Counted from the first letter of the stretch, positions 26,211 through 34,952 are shown. The stretch: 64,000 bases of DNA from Terripilifer ovatus (GCA_029222685.1 JARHVB010000059.1:19545-83544); one strand, 5' to 3'. Numbers and translations: made by a program. The notes: generated from the sequence alone by a model not told the origin.

Positions 26211-26249
26211 CTGGATTCCCGCTCTGCGCTTCGCTTGGCGGGAATGACA
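26211..26249. repeat. Dispersed palindromic repeat, family B
   Basis: CTGGATTCCCGCTCTGCG...CTTGGCGGGAATGACA. It is almost identical over about 45 bases to the copy at 61327-61365. Confidence 0.8.
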
Positions 26250-26280
26250 CCGAGGTCGAAGCAAAACAAAACATCAAGCC

Positions 26281-27663
26281 TCAAAGAAACGACGATGCCG
26301 CAGCTGGTGTCTCTTCCAGCGCATGCGTCATGAATTCCAGCCCGTTGCGCAACTCGTTGCGGCCGATCGGGCCGCCGAGGCAGACACGCACGGCCTCGGG
26401 CGGAACACCCGCGGCATTGAAGGCATCGCTCGCCACCACACCGATACCGGTCGCGCGCATGTGTCCGATGAAGGCGGAGCGCGTCCACGCTGGCGGCAAC
26501 GGCACCCAGAGATGAAAGCTCAGCGGATCGGCGCGGTAGCTTCCCTTCGGCAGAATGTCGGCGGCCATCTTCTGGCGCGCCAGGGTTTCGCTGCGGATGA
26601 AGCGCATGATGGCGTCCGCCGTTCCGTCCTCGATCCAGCGCGTCGCCAGCGCTACGGTCAGCGGCGAGGCCATGACGGTTGCGGCGCGCAGCGCGGCAGC
26701 GAAGGGAAACGTCGAGCGCGCGTCGGGCGCCACCACGTAAGCAGCGCGGATGCCGGCGCCGATGCATTTCGCTAGGCCGGCGATGTGCCAGGTGATGTCG
26801 GGCGCGATCGCCGCGAAGGGCGCAGGGCCATGCACCGGGATAAATCCATAGGCGTCGTCTTCGACGATGGGCAGCCGATGGCGCCGCGCCACGGCGGCGA
26901 TCTCTGCCCGCCGCGCCGCAGGAATTGTCAGGGTCGTGGGATTCTGTAGCGTCGGGTTCAGGTAGAGCGCCTTGGGACTCAGCCGCGCGCAGGCATCGGC
27001 CAGTGCGTCGGGTGTGACACCGTGCTCGTCCATCGGCAGGCCGACCAGGTTGAGGCCCAACTGGGCGGCAATGCCGCGCGTGCCCGGATAGGTCAGCGTC
27101 TCGCAGAGGATCGTCTCGCCGGGCTTCGCCAGCATGCCGAAGATGGCGAGAATGGCGGGATGTGCGCCCGGCGTCACCAGCACGCGCTCCTGCGCTGGCA
27201 CCAGCGCCCGCCGGCCGAGCCAGTTGGAGGCTGCATCCTTGTCGGCCTGGGCGCCGCCGAAACCTTGGTAGCGCAGCAATTGCACCAGATCGCGCCCGAC
27301 ATTTTCCAGTCCACTCGTCATCCGCGCGATCAGGTCCGGATCGTCCGGCTCGGGCGGCAGGTTCATCGACAGATCGACGAGCTTCGGCCCGTCGCGCCGT
27401 TGCGCCTGCTGTGCCCGCGCGGCGCCGCGGATGAACGTGCCCTGTCCAACACGGGAATCGATCAGGCCGCGCTTGCGCGCCTCGACATAGCCGCGCGCCA
27501 CGGTGGTGAAATCGATATCGAGACGCTTCGCCAGCTTGCGTTGCGGTGGCAGCCGGTCGCCGGCGGCCAGACGGCCATTCTGGATGTCGTCGGCGATCAG
27601 GTCGGCAATGGCGAGGTAGCGCGGCTTGTCGCTGCGCGAAAGGTCAGGAGTCCAGTCAGGCAT
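26281..27663 (-). CDS. MocR-family (GntR-aminotransferase) transcriptional regulator
   Basis: A 460-residue fusion of a GntR winged helix (about 12-80: LAIADLIADDIQNGRLAAGDRLPPQRKLAKRL, partly quoted) with a type-I aminotransferase domain. PLP-site residues are recognisable: YLNPTLQNPT, Asp270 in VEDDAYG and Lys299 in HIAGLAKCIGAG. MocR proteins sense an amine or PLP adduct and often control the divergent operon. Here that is the Nit1C cluster, and three AATTGAATG elements lie in the gap. The ATG at 27663 is preferred; a longer reading would run through the control region. Confidence 0.9.
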   Translation of the reverse strand: MPDWTPDLSRSDKPRYLAIADLIADDIQNGRLAAGDRLPPQRKLAKRLDIDFTTVARGYVEARKRGLIDSRVGQGTFIRGAARAQQAQRRDGPKLVDLSMNLPPEPDDPDLIARMTSGLENVGRDLVQLLRYQGFGGAQADKDAASNWLGRRALVPAQERVLVTPGAHPAILAIFGMLAKPGETILCETLTYPGTRGIAAQLGLNLVGLPMDEHGVTPDALADACARLSPKALYLNPTLQNPTTLTIPAARRAEIAAVARRHRLPIVEDDAYGFIPVHGPAPFAAIAPDITWHIAGLAKCIGAGIRAAYVVAPDARSTFPFAAALRAATVMASPLTVALATRWIEDGTADAIMRFIRSETLARQKMAADILPKGSYRADPLSFHLWVPLPPAWTRSAFIGHMRATGIGVVASDAFNAAGVPPEAVRVCLGGPIGRNELRNGLEFMTHALEETPAAASSFL

Positions 27664-28019
27664 GGGGTGTGTCGATCGTCCGTCGTTGGTGGCGAAGAGT
27701 TGCGCTGCCGAATTGACTGTATTGTTGCATTCGAGATTTGTCACGCGATTTGCATTCAATTTTCCATCTCGAATTCCGGCTTTCATCGGCCCCCCGTTGC
27801 TCGAATTCTGCGCAGGAACGGCCTGAAAGATGGGCGTAGCGGTGAGATTCCGGGCGCTGGGTTTTACGCCAAACCAGCTAATTGAATGGATAATTGATCA
27901 TAATTGAATGCAATCTTTAACGCAGTCAATTGGCACGGTGATTGCAAACTTCTCGGCGTGGCCCGCAAACGAAAATTTCGGGCGATGCAGTCCAATCCAG
28001 TCAATGAGAGAGGTGATCC
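27664..28019. promoter_or_regulatory. MocR / Nit1C divergent control region
   Basis: 356 bases holding a perfect sigma-54 promoter (27931-27946) directed at the Nit1C genes and three copies of AATTGAATG: 27753-27761 (inverted), 27880-27888 and 27902-27910. The last two are direct repeats 22 bases apart, two helical turns. They are reasonable candidate MocR sites. Confidence 0.7.
27931..27946 (+). promoter_or_regulatory. Sigma-54 promoter of the Nit1C cluster
   Basis: TGGCACGGTGATTGCA matches the RpoN consensus exactly (TGGCAC-N5-TTGCA, GG at -24 and GC at -12). The start codon of the first gene is 75 bases after the -12 element. RpoN promoters need an enhancer-binding activator; none is encoded in the window. 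Confidence 0.9.
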
Positions 28020-28502
28020 ATGCCGGCCGTCACGCATCCAGCCCACCAGAAAGGCGACTTCCTGGTCGATTACGAAGAGAAGGTGTTCGAGGACGTAAAG
28101 GCAGATCCGGGCGAGAAAGCCCTGGTCACCTTCCATACCGTCGCCTTCGAAGGATCGATCGGCTTCGTCAACCTGCTGCAGGCCCTGCGCCTCAACCGCA
28201 AGGGCTTCGAGACCTCGATCCTGCTCTATGGCCCCGGCGTCACGCTTGGCGTGCAGCGCGGCTTTCCCAAGCTCGGCGATGAAGCCTTCCCCGGCCATCA
28301 GAACTTCAACAATACGCTCGTCAAATTCATGGCCGAAGGCGGCAAGGTCTATGCATGCCGCTTCGCCCTGCAGGCGCTCTACGGCCACGGCGAGCCGTCG
28401 CTGATCGAAGGTATCACGCCGATCAATCCGCTCGATGTGCTCGATCTCGTCCTGATCCACCACAAGGCGAAAGCGTTCCAGCTCCACACCTGGACTGTCT
28501 GA
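28020..28502 (+). CDS. MSMEG_0572/Sll0783-family protein (Nit1C)
   Basis: A 160-residue protein that opens the cluster. Its sequence (PGEKALVTFHTVAFEGSIG, LLYGPGVTLGVQRGFP, HQNFNNTLVKFMAEGGKVYAC) is that of the MSMEG_0572/Sll0783 family, described as nitrogen-starvation-induced in Synechocystis; its fold resembles DsrE-like proteins and its biochemical role is unknown. It lies 75 bases after a sigma-54 promoter and 14 bases ahead of the nitrilase. Confidence 0.92.
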   Translation: MPAVTHPAHQKGDFLVDYEEKVFEDVKADPGEKALVTFHTVAFEGSIGFVNLLQALRLNRKGFETSILLYGPGVTLGVQRGFPKLGDEAFPGHQNFNNTLVKFMAEGGKVYACRFALQALYGHGEPSLIEGITPINPLDVLDLVLIHHKAKAFQLHTWTV

Positions 28503-28516
28503 GGAAGGACACGGAG

Positions 28517-29578
28517 ATGGCGCAAGGCAATCAGGTCCGCGTCGCTGCGGTGCAGATCGCGCCCGATCTCGAGCGGCCCGGCGGAACGCTGGAGCGTGTG
28601 CTCAATGCCATCGCCGAGGCGGCCGGCAAGGGCGCCAGGCTCGTTGTCTTTCCCGAGACGTTCGTGCCCTGGTATCCCTATTTCTCCTTCGTGCACCCGC
28701 CGGTCCTGACCGGCGGGGAGCATGTCCGTCTTTACGAGAATGCCGTCGTCGTACCGGGCCCGGTGACGGAGGCAGTGGGCATGACGGCGCGCCGTCACGG
28801 CGTCGTCGTCGTGCTCGGCGTCAACGAGCGTGACCATGGCTCGCTTTACAACACCCAGCTCGTCTTCGACGCCACCGGCGATCTGCTGCTCAAGCGCCGC
28901 AAGATCACGCCGACCTTTCACGAGCGCATGATCTGGGGGCAGGGCGATGGCGCAGGCCTCAAGGTGGTCGGCACGGCGGTCGGCCGCATCGGCGCGCTCG
29001 CCTGCTGGGAGCATTACAATCCGCTCGCCCGCTACGCACTGATGGCGCAGCACGAGGAAATCCATATCGCGCAATTTCCGGGCTCTCTCGTCGGGCCGAT
29101 CTTTGCGGAACAGATCGAAGTCACCATCCGCCATCATGCGCTTGAAAGCGGCTGCTTCGTCGTCAACGCCACCGGCTGGCTCAGCGAAGAGCAGATCGCC
29201 AAAATCTCGCCGGAGGAGTCTTTACGCAAGGCGCTGCGCGGCGGCTGCATGACGGCGATCGTCTCGCCGGAAGGCCGCCACATCGTGCCGCCGCTCACCG
29301 AGGGCGAAGGCATTCTCGTCGCCGATCTCGACATGGGCCTTATCGTCAAGCGCAAGCGGATGATGGATTCCGTCGGTCATTACGCCCGGCCCGAACTGCT
29401 CAGCCTCGTGCTCGACAACCGCCCCGCTGAAGCGATGCGCACCGCAGGCTCTTTCCCCGCCACATCTCTCGACAGGAACAGGAACGATGGGACAGACGAT
29501 TCCGAAAGCCAGGCTGGCACCCATGCCGACGGAACGGCTGATCAACGAATTGCAGTCCTTCGGAGTGCGGCTGGTTGA
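28517..29578 (+). CDS. Nit1C nitrilase (Sll0784/MSMEG_0566 family)
   Basis: A 353-residue C-N hydrolase with the catalytic set Glu47 (FPETF), Lys129 (RRKITPT), Glu136 and Cys163 (LACWEHYNPL). Nitrilases turn R-CN into the acid and ammonia; Nit1C enzymes are associated with growth on cyanide as nitrogen source in Pseudomonas. The last 30 or so residues overlap the next gene by 92 bases in another frame and have low-complexity polar composition, so the conserved enzyme probably ends near residue 322 and the tail is an extension. Confidence 0.94.
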   Translation: MAQGNQVRVAAVQIAPDLERPGGTLERVLNAIAEAAGKGARLVVFPETFVPWYPYFSFVHPPVLTGGEHVRLYENAVVVPGPVTEAVGMTARRHGVVVVLGVNERDHGSLYNTQLVFDATGDLLLKRRKITPTFHERMIWGQGDGAGLKVVGTAVGRIGALACWEHYNPLARYALMAQHEEIHIAQFPGSLVGPIFAEQIEVTIRHHALESGCFVVNATGWLSEEQIAKISPEESLRKALRGGCMTAIVSPEGRHIVPPLTEGEGILVADLDMGLIVKRKRMMDSVGHYARPELLSLVLDNRPAEAMRTAGSFPATSLDRNRNDGTDDSESQAGTHADGTADQRIAVLRSAAG

Positions 29579-30626
29579 TCCCAGGGCCGGGGCCGAGAGC
29601 CGCCGCGGCGGTGCGGGACCGTCCGACCACAAGGCCATGACCATCGACGGCATGACGGTGATGGTGCCGGTGCATACGGCGCCGGCGTTTGAGAGCCCCT
29701 ATCTCGTCGAAATGCCCGATGCCTATGGCCGCAGCCGCATCAGCCGCGATGGCCTCACGCTCGGCGAAGTGAATTTCCCGTCGCGTCCGCGCTTCTATGA
29801 CCTCAGCACGGCGGACAGCATTCCCTATTCCAAGATCGCCGTCTTGCATGGCCGCGACGTGCTCGCCACCACTGTATTGCAGACCTGCATCCGCTATCGC
29901 AGCCGCACCAAGACGTGTCAGTTCTGCGCCATCGGCCAGTCGCTGGCGGCGGGCCGCACCGTGGAGCGCAAGACGCCGGCCCAGCTGGCCGAAGTCGCCA
30001 GGGCCGCCGTCGAACTCGACGGTATCAGGCATATGGTGATGACGACGGGCACGCCGCCGACGAAGGACCGCGGCGCCGCCATCCTGGCTGAAAGCGCCAG
30101 CGCGGTGAAAGCCGCAGTGGACCTGCCGATCCAGGGTCAGTGCGAGCCGCCCGATGACGATATCTGGTTCACGCGCATGCATGACGCCGGCATCGATTCG
30201 CTCGGCATGCACCTTGAAATCGTCACGCCGGAGCTGCGCCGCAAGCTCATGCCCGGCAAGGCGGAAGTGCCGCTGGAGCGTTACTTCTCGGCCTTCGAGG
30301 CGGCGGTGCCCGTCTTCGGCCACGGCCAGGTCTCGACCTATATCCTCGCCGGTCTCGGCGATACGCGCGAGGCGCTGCTCGGCATCAGCGCGCGGCTTAT
30401 CGCCATCGGCGTCTATCCGTTCATCGTGCCCTTCGTGCCGATCTCCGGCACGCCGCTGGAAAGCCATGCGACGCCGTCGGCCGCCTTCATGCATTCGATC
30501 CTCGAGCCGCTCAGCGGCATGCTGCTGGCCGGCGGCTTGAAGTCCGCCGACGTCAAGGCCGGCTGCGCCAAATGCGGCGCCTGTTCGTCCCTCTCCACCT
30601 ATGAACGCGGAGGCGCCTGCGCATGA
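29487..30626 (+). CDS. MSMEG_0568-family radical SAM protein (Nit1C)
   Basis: A 379-residue radical SAM enzyme. The cluster ligands appear as Cys134, Cys144 and Cys147 (TCIRYRSRTKTCQFC), a C-x9-C-x2-C variant of the usual C-x3-C-x2-C, typical of this family. A second Cys group (GCAKCGAC) sits near the C terminus and may hold another metal site. The reaction is unknown. The ATG lies inside the nitrilase gene and the stop overlaps the next start by four bases, so expression is coupled. Confidence 0.93.
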   Translation: MGQTIPKARLAPMPTERLINELQSFGVRLVDPRAGAESRRGGAGPSDHKAMTIDGMTVMVPVHTAPAFESPYLVEMPDAYGRSRISRDGLTLGEVNFPSRPRFYDLSTADSIPYSKIAVLHGRDVLATTVLQTCIRYRSRTKTCQFCAIGQSLAAGRTVERKTPAQLAEVARAAVELDGIRHMVMTTGTPPTKDRGAAILAESASAVKAAVDLPIQGQCEPPDDDIWFTRMHDAGIDSLGMHLEIVTPELRRKLMPGKAEVPLERYFSAFEAAVPVFGHGQVSTYILAGLGDTREALLGISARLIAIGVYPFIVPFVPISGTPLESHATPSAAFMHSILEPLSGMLLAGGLKSADVKAGCAKCGACSSLSTYERGGACA

Positions 30627-31168
30627 TCTTCGAGCCATTCTCGCCGTTCCTGCCGAGCGAATACCGCGTCAAGTTCGCGACGGAGGCCTGGGAGCATGCC
30701 GGCGCGGCAGCCCTGCGCCGCGCCGTGTTCTGCGACGAGCAGAAGATCTTTGACGGCGATGACGCCGACGATATTGACGCTGTGGCCATTCCCATCGTCG
30801 CCATCTCTGTCTGGGGCGTCGCCGCCGAAAGCGTCGTCGGCACCGTGCGCATCCACGAGGCGGAGCCGGGCGTATGGTGGGGATCGCGGCTGGCGGTGAC
30901 GCGCGAGCACCGCCGCGTCGGCGCGCTCGGGGCGTCGCTGATCAAGATTGCTGTCTCGTCGGCCCATGCGCGCGGCTGCAATAAGTTTCTCGCCCATGTG
31001 CAGAGCCAGAATGTCCTGCTGTTCCAGAACATGCATTGGGATGTGCTCGAACAGCTCGAGATCTTCGGCAGACCGCATTTCCGCATGCAGGCCGATCTCG
31101 CGCACTATCCGCCCTTCGCAACGCCGGAGGTCGGCCTCATGGCGCTGCCTACGCGTAGGGCGGCATGA
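30623..31168 (+). CDS. MSMEG_0567/Sll0786-family N-acetyltransferase (Nit1C)
   Basis: A 181-residue GNAT-fold protein. The acetyl-CoA region is suggested by WWGSRLAVTREHRRVGALGASLIKIAV (partly quoted), with the R-x-x-G-x-G/A loop as RRVGALG. It is a fixed member of Nit1C clusters with unknown acceptor. The ATGA overlaps at both ends with the radical SAM and AIR-synthase-like genes indicate translational coupling. Confidence 0.92.
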   Translation: MIFEPFSPFLPSEYRVKFATEAWEHAGAAALRRAVFCDEQKIFDGDDADDIDAVAIPIVAISVWGVAAESVVGTVRIHEAEPGVWWGSRLAVTREHRRVGALGASLIKIAVSSAHARGCNKFLAHVQSQNVLLFQNMHWDVLEQLEIFGRPHFRMQADLAHYPPFATPEVGLMALPTRRAA

Positions 31169-32148
31169 TGACTGAGCCGCTCGATATCGCTGCCCTCGCC
31201 GCGACCCTGCGCGCAAGCTCCGGGCTTGCCGCCAAGGCCGACATCGGTGCGGTGTCGGAGAGGCTCGGTCTCGCGGCGCCCACGGTGGTTCCGATCGGCG
31301 ATGATTGCGCCGCCATTCCCGATGGCGACGGCTATCTGCTGTTTGCCATCGAAGGCTTCATGAATGAATTCGTCGCCACCGATCCGTGGTTCGCCGGCTG
31401 GTGCGGCGTCATGGTCAATCTCTCCGACATCGCCGCCATGGGCGGGCGTCCGCTTGCTGTCGTCGATGCGCTGTGGGCCGACGGCGCGGAGAAGGCGAAG
31501 CCGGTGCTCGACGGCCTGCGCGCCGCGGCGGAGGCCTACGGCGTTCCCATCGTCGGCGGCCACAGCAATTTGCGCACCGACCGCGGCCAATTGTCCGTCG
31601 CGATCCTCGGCCGCGCCAGGAGGCTGCTGACCAGCTTCGACGCCCGGCCGGGCGAACGCCTCATCGCGGCGATCGATCTGCGCGGCCGCTACCGCGAGCC
31701 GTTCTCCAATTGGGAAGCCGCGACCGACGCGCCGCCCGCGCGTCTGCGCGGCGATCTTGAATTGCTGCCGGCCATCGCCGAGGCCGGCCTGTGCAAGGCC
31801 GCCAAGGACATCAGCCAGGGCGGCATCGTCGGCACCGCTGCCATGCTGGCCGAATGTTCCGGCGTCGGCATCGACATCGAACCGGGCCTCGTTCCCGGGC
31901 CCGACCATGTGCCGATGCAGCGCTGGCTCACATCCTTCCCAAGCTTCGGCCATCTTCTTTCCGTCGCGCCGGCGCATGTGGACGAGGTGCTGCGCCGCTT
32001 TACCGGGAGAGGCATAGCGGCGGCGGACATCGGCGCGATCGTGCCTGGTCATCGCGTCAGAATAGGCACCCACGGCGTTCATGAAACCATCTGGGATTTC
32101 AGCGCCCGTCCGCTTCTCGGCTGCGTCCAGCGGGAGGATGCCGCGTGA
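31165..32148 (+). CDS. Sll0787-family AIR-synthase-like (PurM fold) protein (Nit1C)
   Basis: A 327-residue protein of the PurM/SelD/ThiL superfamily. The N-terminal ATP/metal part has VPIGDDCAAIPDGDGYLLFAIEGFM and the MVNLSDIAAMGGRPLAVVDALW helix region; the C-terminal half has DISQGGIVGTAAMLAE. Members phosphorylate or activate small molecules with ATP; the Nit1C member has no assigned substrate. Its start and end overlap its neighbours. Confidence 0.92.
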   Translation: MMTEPLDIAALAATLRASSGLAAKADIGAVSERLGLAAPTVVPIGDDCAAIPDGDGYLLFAIEGFMNEFVATDPWFAGWCGVMVNLSDIAAMGGRPLAVVDALWADGAEKAKPVLDGLRAAAEAYGVPIVGGHSNLRTDRGQLSVAILGRARRLLTSFDARPGERLIAAIDLRGRYREPFSNWEAATDAPPARLRGDLELLPAIAEAGLCKAAKDISQGGIVGTAAMLAECSGVGIDIEPGLVPGPDHVPMQRWLTSFPSFGHLLSVAPAHVDEVLRRFTGRGIAAADIGAIVPGHRVRIGTHGVHETIWDFSARPLLGCVQREDAA

Positions 32149-33305
32149 GCACAGGGCGTCGCCGTATCGCCATGCTGGCCCATTCGACCAATCCGCGCGG
32201 CGGTGTGGTCCACGCGTTGATGGTTGCCGAGACGCTGACGGCGCTTGGCGAGGAGGTGGTCGTGCATGCGCCGGACGAGACCGCTCGCGGCTTCTTCCGC
32301 CCGACGCAATGCAAGGCCGTTTCGGTTCCCGCTTCCCCGGTTCACGGCGATACCCATGCCCTGGTCGAACGTCGTATCGCCGATTACCTCGCCTACTTCG
32401 ACAATGCCCGCCATCGCCGTCTCGACATCTGGCATGCCCAGGACGGTATCTCCGGCAATGCGCTCGCCATCTTGAAGCAACGCGGCCTGATCGACGGCTA
32501 TGCGATGACCGTGCATCACATCGACCGGTTCGAGGATGACCGTCTCAACCTGCTGCAGGCCCGCGCCATGCGCGAGGCCGATTGTCTCCTTGTCGTTAGT
32601 CAGCGATGGCGCGATGTCTTGCGTAGCCAGTTCGACCGTGAGCCCGTGATCGTCGGTAACGGCGTCGATCGCCAGCGCTTCCGGCCGGTCACAGATGGAC
32701 GCGAGACTGTGCTGCGCGCACAGCTCGGGCTTGGCGCCGGCCCTGTCGTGCTCGCGATCGGCGGCATCGAGCGGCGCAAGAACACGGTCCGCATGCTGCA
32801 GGGCTTCGCGCAGCTGCGCAAGGTCCATCCCACCGCGCAACTTGTCGTCGCCGGTGGCATTTCCCTGCTCGATCACAGCCGCTATCAGATCGCCTTCAAC
32901 GGTGCGCTGGCCGAAACCGGCCTGCCGCCCAATGCCGTCATTCTGCCAGGCGTCATCGCGGATGACGAAATGCCGGCGCTCTATCGTGTCGCCGATGTCC
33001 TCGTCTTCGCCTCGATCGAGGAAGGTTTCGGCCTCGTCGTCGTCGAGGCCATGGCGAGCGGGACGCCGGTGGTGGTCTCGAAGATCGCGCCGTTCACCGA
33101 TTATCTCGGTGAATACGAGGCCGTCTGGTGCGACCCGGAACGCAGCGGCTCGATCGCCGATGCCATGGTGATGGCGCTGACCAGGCCGCTGCGCGGCCGC
33201 CTGATCGCGCGAGGCTTCAATGTGGCCCTTCGCCATGACTGGATCGATACGGCGAAGGCGCATCTGCCCGTCTATGAAAGCCTGAAGATGGTGCACCATG
33301 CCTGA
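32145..33305 (+). CDS. MSMEG_0565-family glycosyltransferase (Nit1C)
   Basis: A 386-residue GT4-type (GT-B fold) glycosyltransferase, starting with GTG that overlaps the preceding stop. Features are the N-terminal HSTNPRGGVVHALMVAETL, the linker VGNGVDRQRFRPV and the nucleotide-sugar site ASIEEGFGLVVVEAMASGTPVV with the E-x7-E motif. Its presence in all Nit1C clusters suggests that the unknown product or cofactor is glycosylated. It overlaps the next start by eight bases. Confidence 0.92.
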   Translation: MSTGRRRIAMLAHSTNPRGGVVHALMVAETLTALGEEVVVHAPDETARGFFRPTQCKAVSVPASPVHGDTHALVERRIADYLAYFDNARHRRLDIWHAQDGISGNALAILKQRGLIDGYAMTVHHIDRFEDDRLNLLQARAMREADCLLVVSQRWRDVLRSQFDREPVIVGNGVDRQRFRPVTDGRETVLRAQLGLGAGPVVLAIGGIERRKNTVRMLQGFAQLRKVHPTAQLVVAGGISLLDHSRYQIAFNGALAETGLPPNAVILPGVIADDEMPALYRVADVLVFASIEEGFGLVVVEAMASGTPVVVSKIAPFTDYLGEYEAVWCDPERSGSIADAMVMALTRPLRGRLIARGFNVALRHDWIDTAKAHLPVYESLKMVHHA

Positions 33306-33585
33306 GATGCGTTTTCATGTCCGCTGGCCCGATGGCGCCGTCGAAAGCTGCTATTCGCCGTCCCTCGTGGTGAAGGAACATCTGACACCAGGCGAAACCT
33401 ATCCGCTCGACGATTTCCTGTTGCGCACACGCACTGCTTTGCTGATCGCCAGCGACCGGGTCGAGCAGAAATACGGCATGCCGTGTTCGCTGGCGCTCGG
33501 CCAGCTCAGACGCATCGAAGAGCGCGGCAAGGGCTTTGCCGGGCTCGAAAAAGCGAACGTCAAGATCGAATCTTTTGAAGAATAG
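33298..33585 (+). CDS. MSMEG_0570-family protein (Nit1C)
   Basis: A 95-residue protein (MPEMRFHVRWPDGAVESCYSP at the start; YGMPCSLALGQL in the middle) of the MSMEG_0570 family, annotated elsewhere as nitrogen-starvation response. Function unknown; no signal peptide or membrane helix. A family A repeat follows its stop at once and separates it from the last gene of the cluster. Confidence 0.9.
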   Translation: MPEMRFHVRWPDGAVESCYSPSLVVKEHLTPGETYPLDDFLLRTRTALLIASDRVEQKYGMPCSLALGQLRRIEERGKGFAGLEKANVKIESFEE

Positions 33586-33634
33586 AAGCATTTTCAAGCG
33601 AAGCGGATGCCGGTTCGCGTGAAGAAAATGCGCT
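33586..33634. repeat. Dispersed palindromic repeat, family A, copy 4, inside the Nit1C operon
   Basis: AAGCATTTTCAAGCGAAGC...TTCGCGTGAAGAAAATGCGC lies between the MSMEG_0570 and MSMEG_0569 genes, starting one base after a stop codon. It may attenuate expression of the last gene or stabilise the upstream mRNA. Confidence 0.85.
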
Positions 33635-33659
33635 CATTTCAAGCTCCCGGAGATGTGCG

Positions 33660-34934
33660 ATGCCATCGCTTTCTGACAAACACTTTCCCGTCGTCGTCAT
33701 CGGCGGCGGCCAGGCGGGCCTTTCGATCAGCTCCTATCTCTCGAAACAGGGGATCGATCATGTGGTGCTGGAAAAGAACCGCATCGCCCATTCCTGGCGC
33801 ACGCAGCGCTGGGACACGTTCTGCCTGGTGACGCCGAACTGGCAATGCCAGCTTCCGGATTTTCCCTATGCCGGCAGCGAGCCGAACGGCTTCATGGGAC
33901 GCGACGAGATCGTCGCTTACATCGAGGCCTTCGCCAGAAAGATTGACGCGCCAGTTCATGAAGGCGTGGCGGTGAAAAGAGTTAGCCGGTCCGGTGACCT
34001 GTTTGCGCTGGAGACATCGGAAGGACCGATCACGGCGGATGCGGTGGTTCTCGCCGTCAGCGGCTATCATGTGCCTAATATTCCCCGCGTGGCCGAACGC
34101 ATCGATGACGGCGTCGTCCAGATCCACACCTCGTCCTACCGCAACTCTGCGCAATTGCCGGAAGGTGCGGTGCTGGTCGTCGGCTCCGGCCAGTCCGGCT
34201 GCCAGGTCGCCGAGGATCTGCATCTGTCAGGCCGCAAGACCCATCTTGTCGTCGGCTCGGCGCCGCGCTGTCCGCGCGTCTATCGCGGCCGCGATGCGGT
34301 CGACTGGCTGGCCGATCTCGGCCAGTACGATCTGCCGGTCGAGGAACATTCGCTGAAGGAGAAAGTGCGCAGGAACGCCAATCACTACCTGACCGGGCGT
34401 GATGGCGGCCGCGACATCGATCTGCGCCGCTTCGCACTGGAGGGCATGCAGCTCCACGGCCGTCTCCTTGATGTTGCCGACGGCCAGCTCGTCTTCAAGG
34501 ATGACCTCACAGATAATCTCGATGCAGCCGACCGCGTCTACAACGGCATCTGCGGTCTCATCGACAAGCACATCACCGACAAGGGCATCGCGGCGCCCGA
34601 GGGCGAGCACTATTCACCGCTCTGGACGCCGGGCGAGACAGCGTCGCAGCTCGATCTCCAGGCGGCTGGCATCACCAGCATCGTCTGGGCCACGGGCTTC
34701 CGCTCGGACTGGTCCTGGGTCGATCTGCCGATCTTCGATGGCAGCGGTTATCCGACCCACAAGCGCGGCGTCACGACCATGGATGACGTCTATGTGCTCG
34801 GCCTGCCATGGCTCTACACCTGGGGCTCGGGCCGCTTCGTCGGTGTCGCGCGAGATGCCGCTTATCTGATCGATCGTATCGTCGAGCGTATGGCAGCGCG
34901 TCAGCCGGAGCGCATCTCCGAAGAAGCGCATTGA
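33660..34934 (+). CDS. MSMEG_0569-family flavin-dependent oxidoreductase (Nit1C)
   Basis: A 424-residue flavoprotein of the FMO/BVMO-like group. FAD site GGGQAG (about 15-20), a WRTQRWDTFCLVTPNWQ segment, and an NAD(P)H site GSGQSG (about 178-183) are visible. In cyanide-growing bacteria this gene belongs to Nit1C and might oxygenate a cyanide-derived adduct, which is not demonstrated here. It is the last gene of the cluster, separated from the rest by a repeat of about 75 bases. Confidence 0.92.
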   Translation: MPSLSDKHFPVVVIGGGQAGLSISSYLSKQGIDHVVLEKNRIAHSWRTQRWDTFCLVTPNWQCQLPDFPYAGSEPNGFMGRDEIVAYIEAFARKIDAPVHEGVAVKRVSRSGDLFALETSEGPITADAVVLAVSGYHVPNIPRVAERIDDGVVQIHTSSYRNSAQLPEGAVLVVGSGQSGCQVAEDLHLSGRKTHLVVGSAPRCPRVYRGRDAVDWLADLGQYDLPVEEHSLKEKVRRNANHYLTGRDGGRDIDLRRFALEGMQLHGRLLDVADGQLVFKDDLTDNLDAADRVYNGICGLIDKHITDKGIAAPEGEHYSPLWTPGETASQLDLQAAGITSIVWATGFRSDWSWVDLPIFDGSGYPTHKRGVTTMDDVYVLGLPWLYTWGSGRFVGVARDAAYLIDRIVERMAARQPERISEEAH

Positions 34935-34952
34935 TTACCTGAGTCAGGTCTG

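Larger units (their letters stand above)
25851..26280. other. 430-base gap filled by family B repeats
   Basis: Between the converging LLM monooxygenase and MocR genes there are three or four elements of the TCATTCCCGACGCGCC family (26030-26066, 26078-26118, 26211-26249, with a degenerate one near 25863-25893). No gene is supported here. Confidence 0.65.

Noticed and set aside
26030..26249. CRISPR array
   Set aside because: The repeated units are palindromic, unevenly spaced and shared with distant intergenic sites; there are no regular spacers or cas genes.
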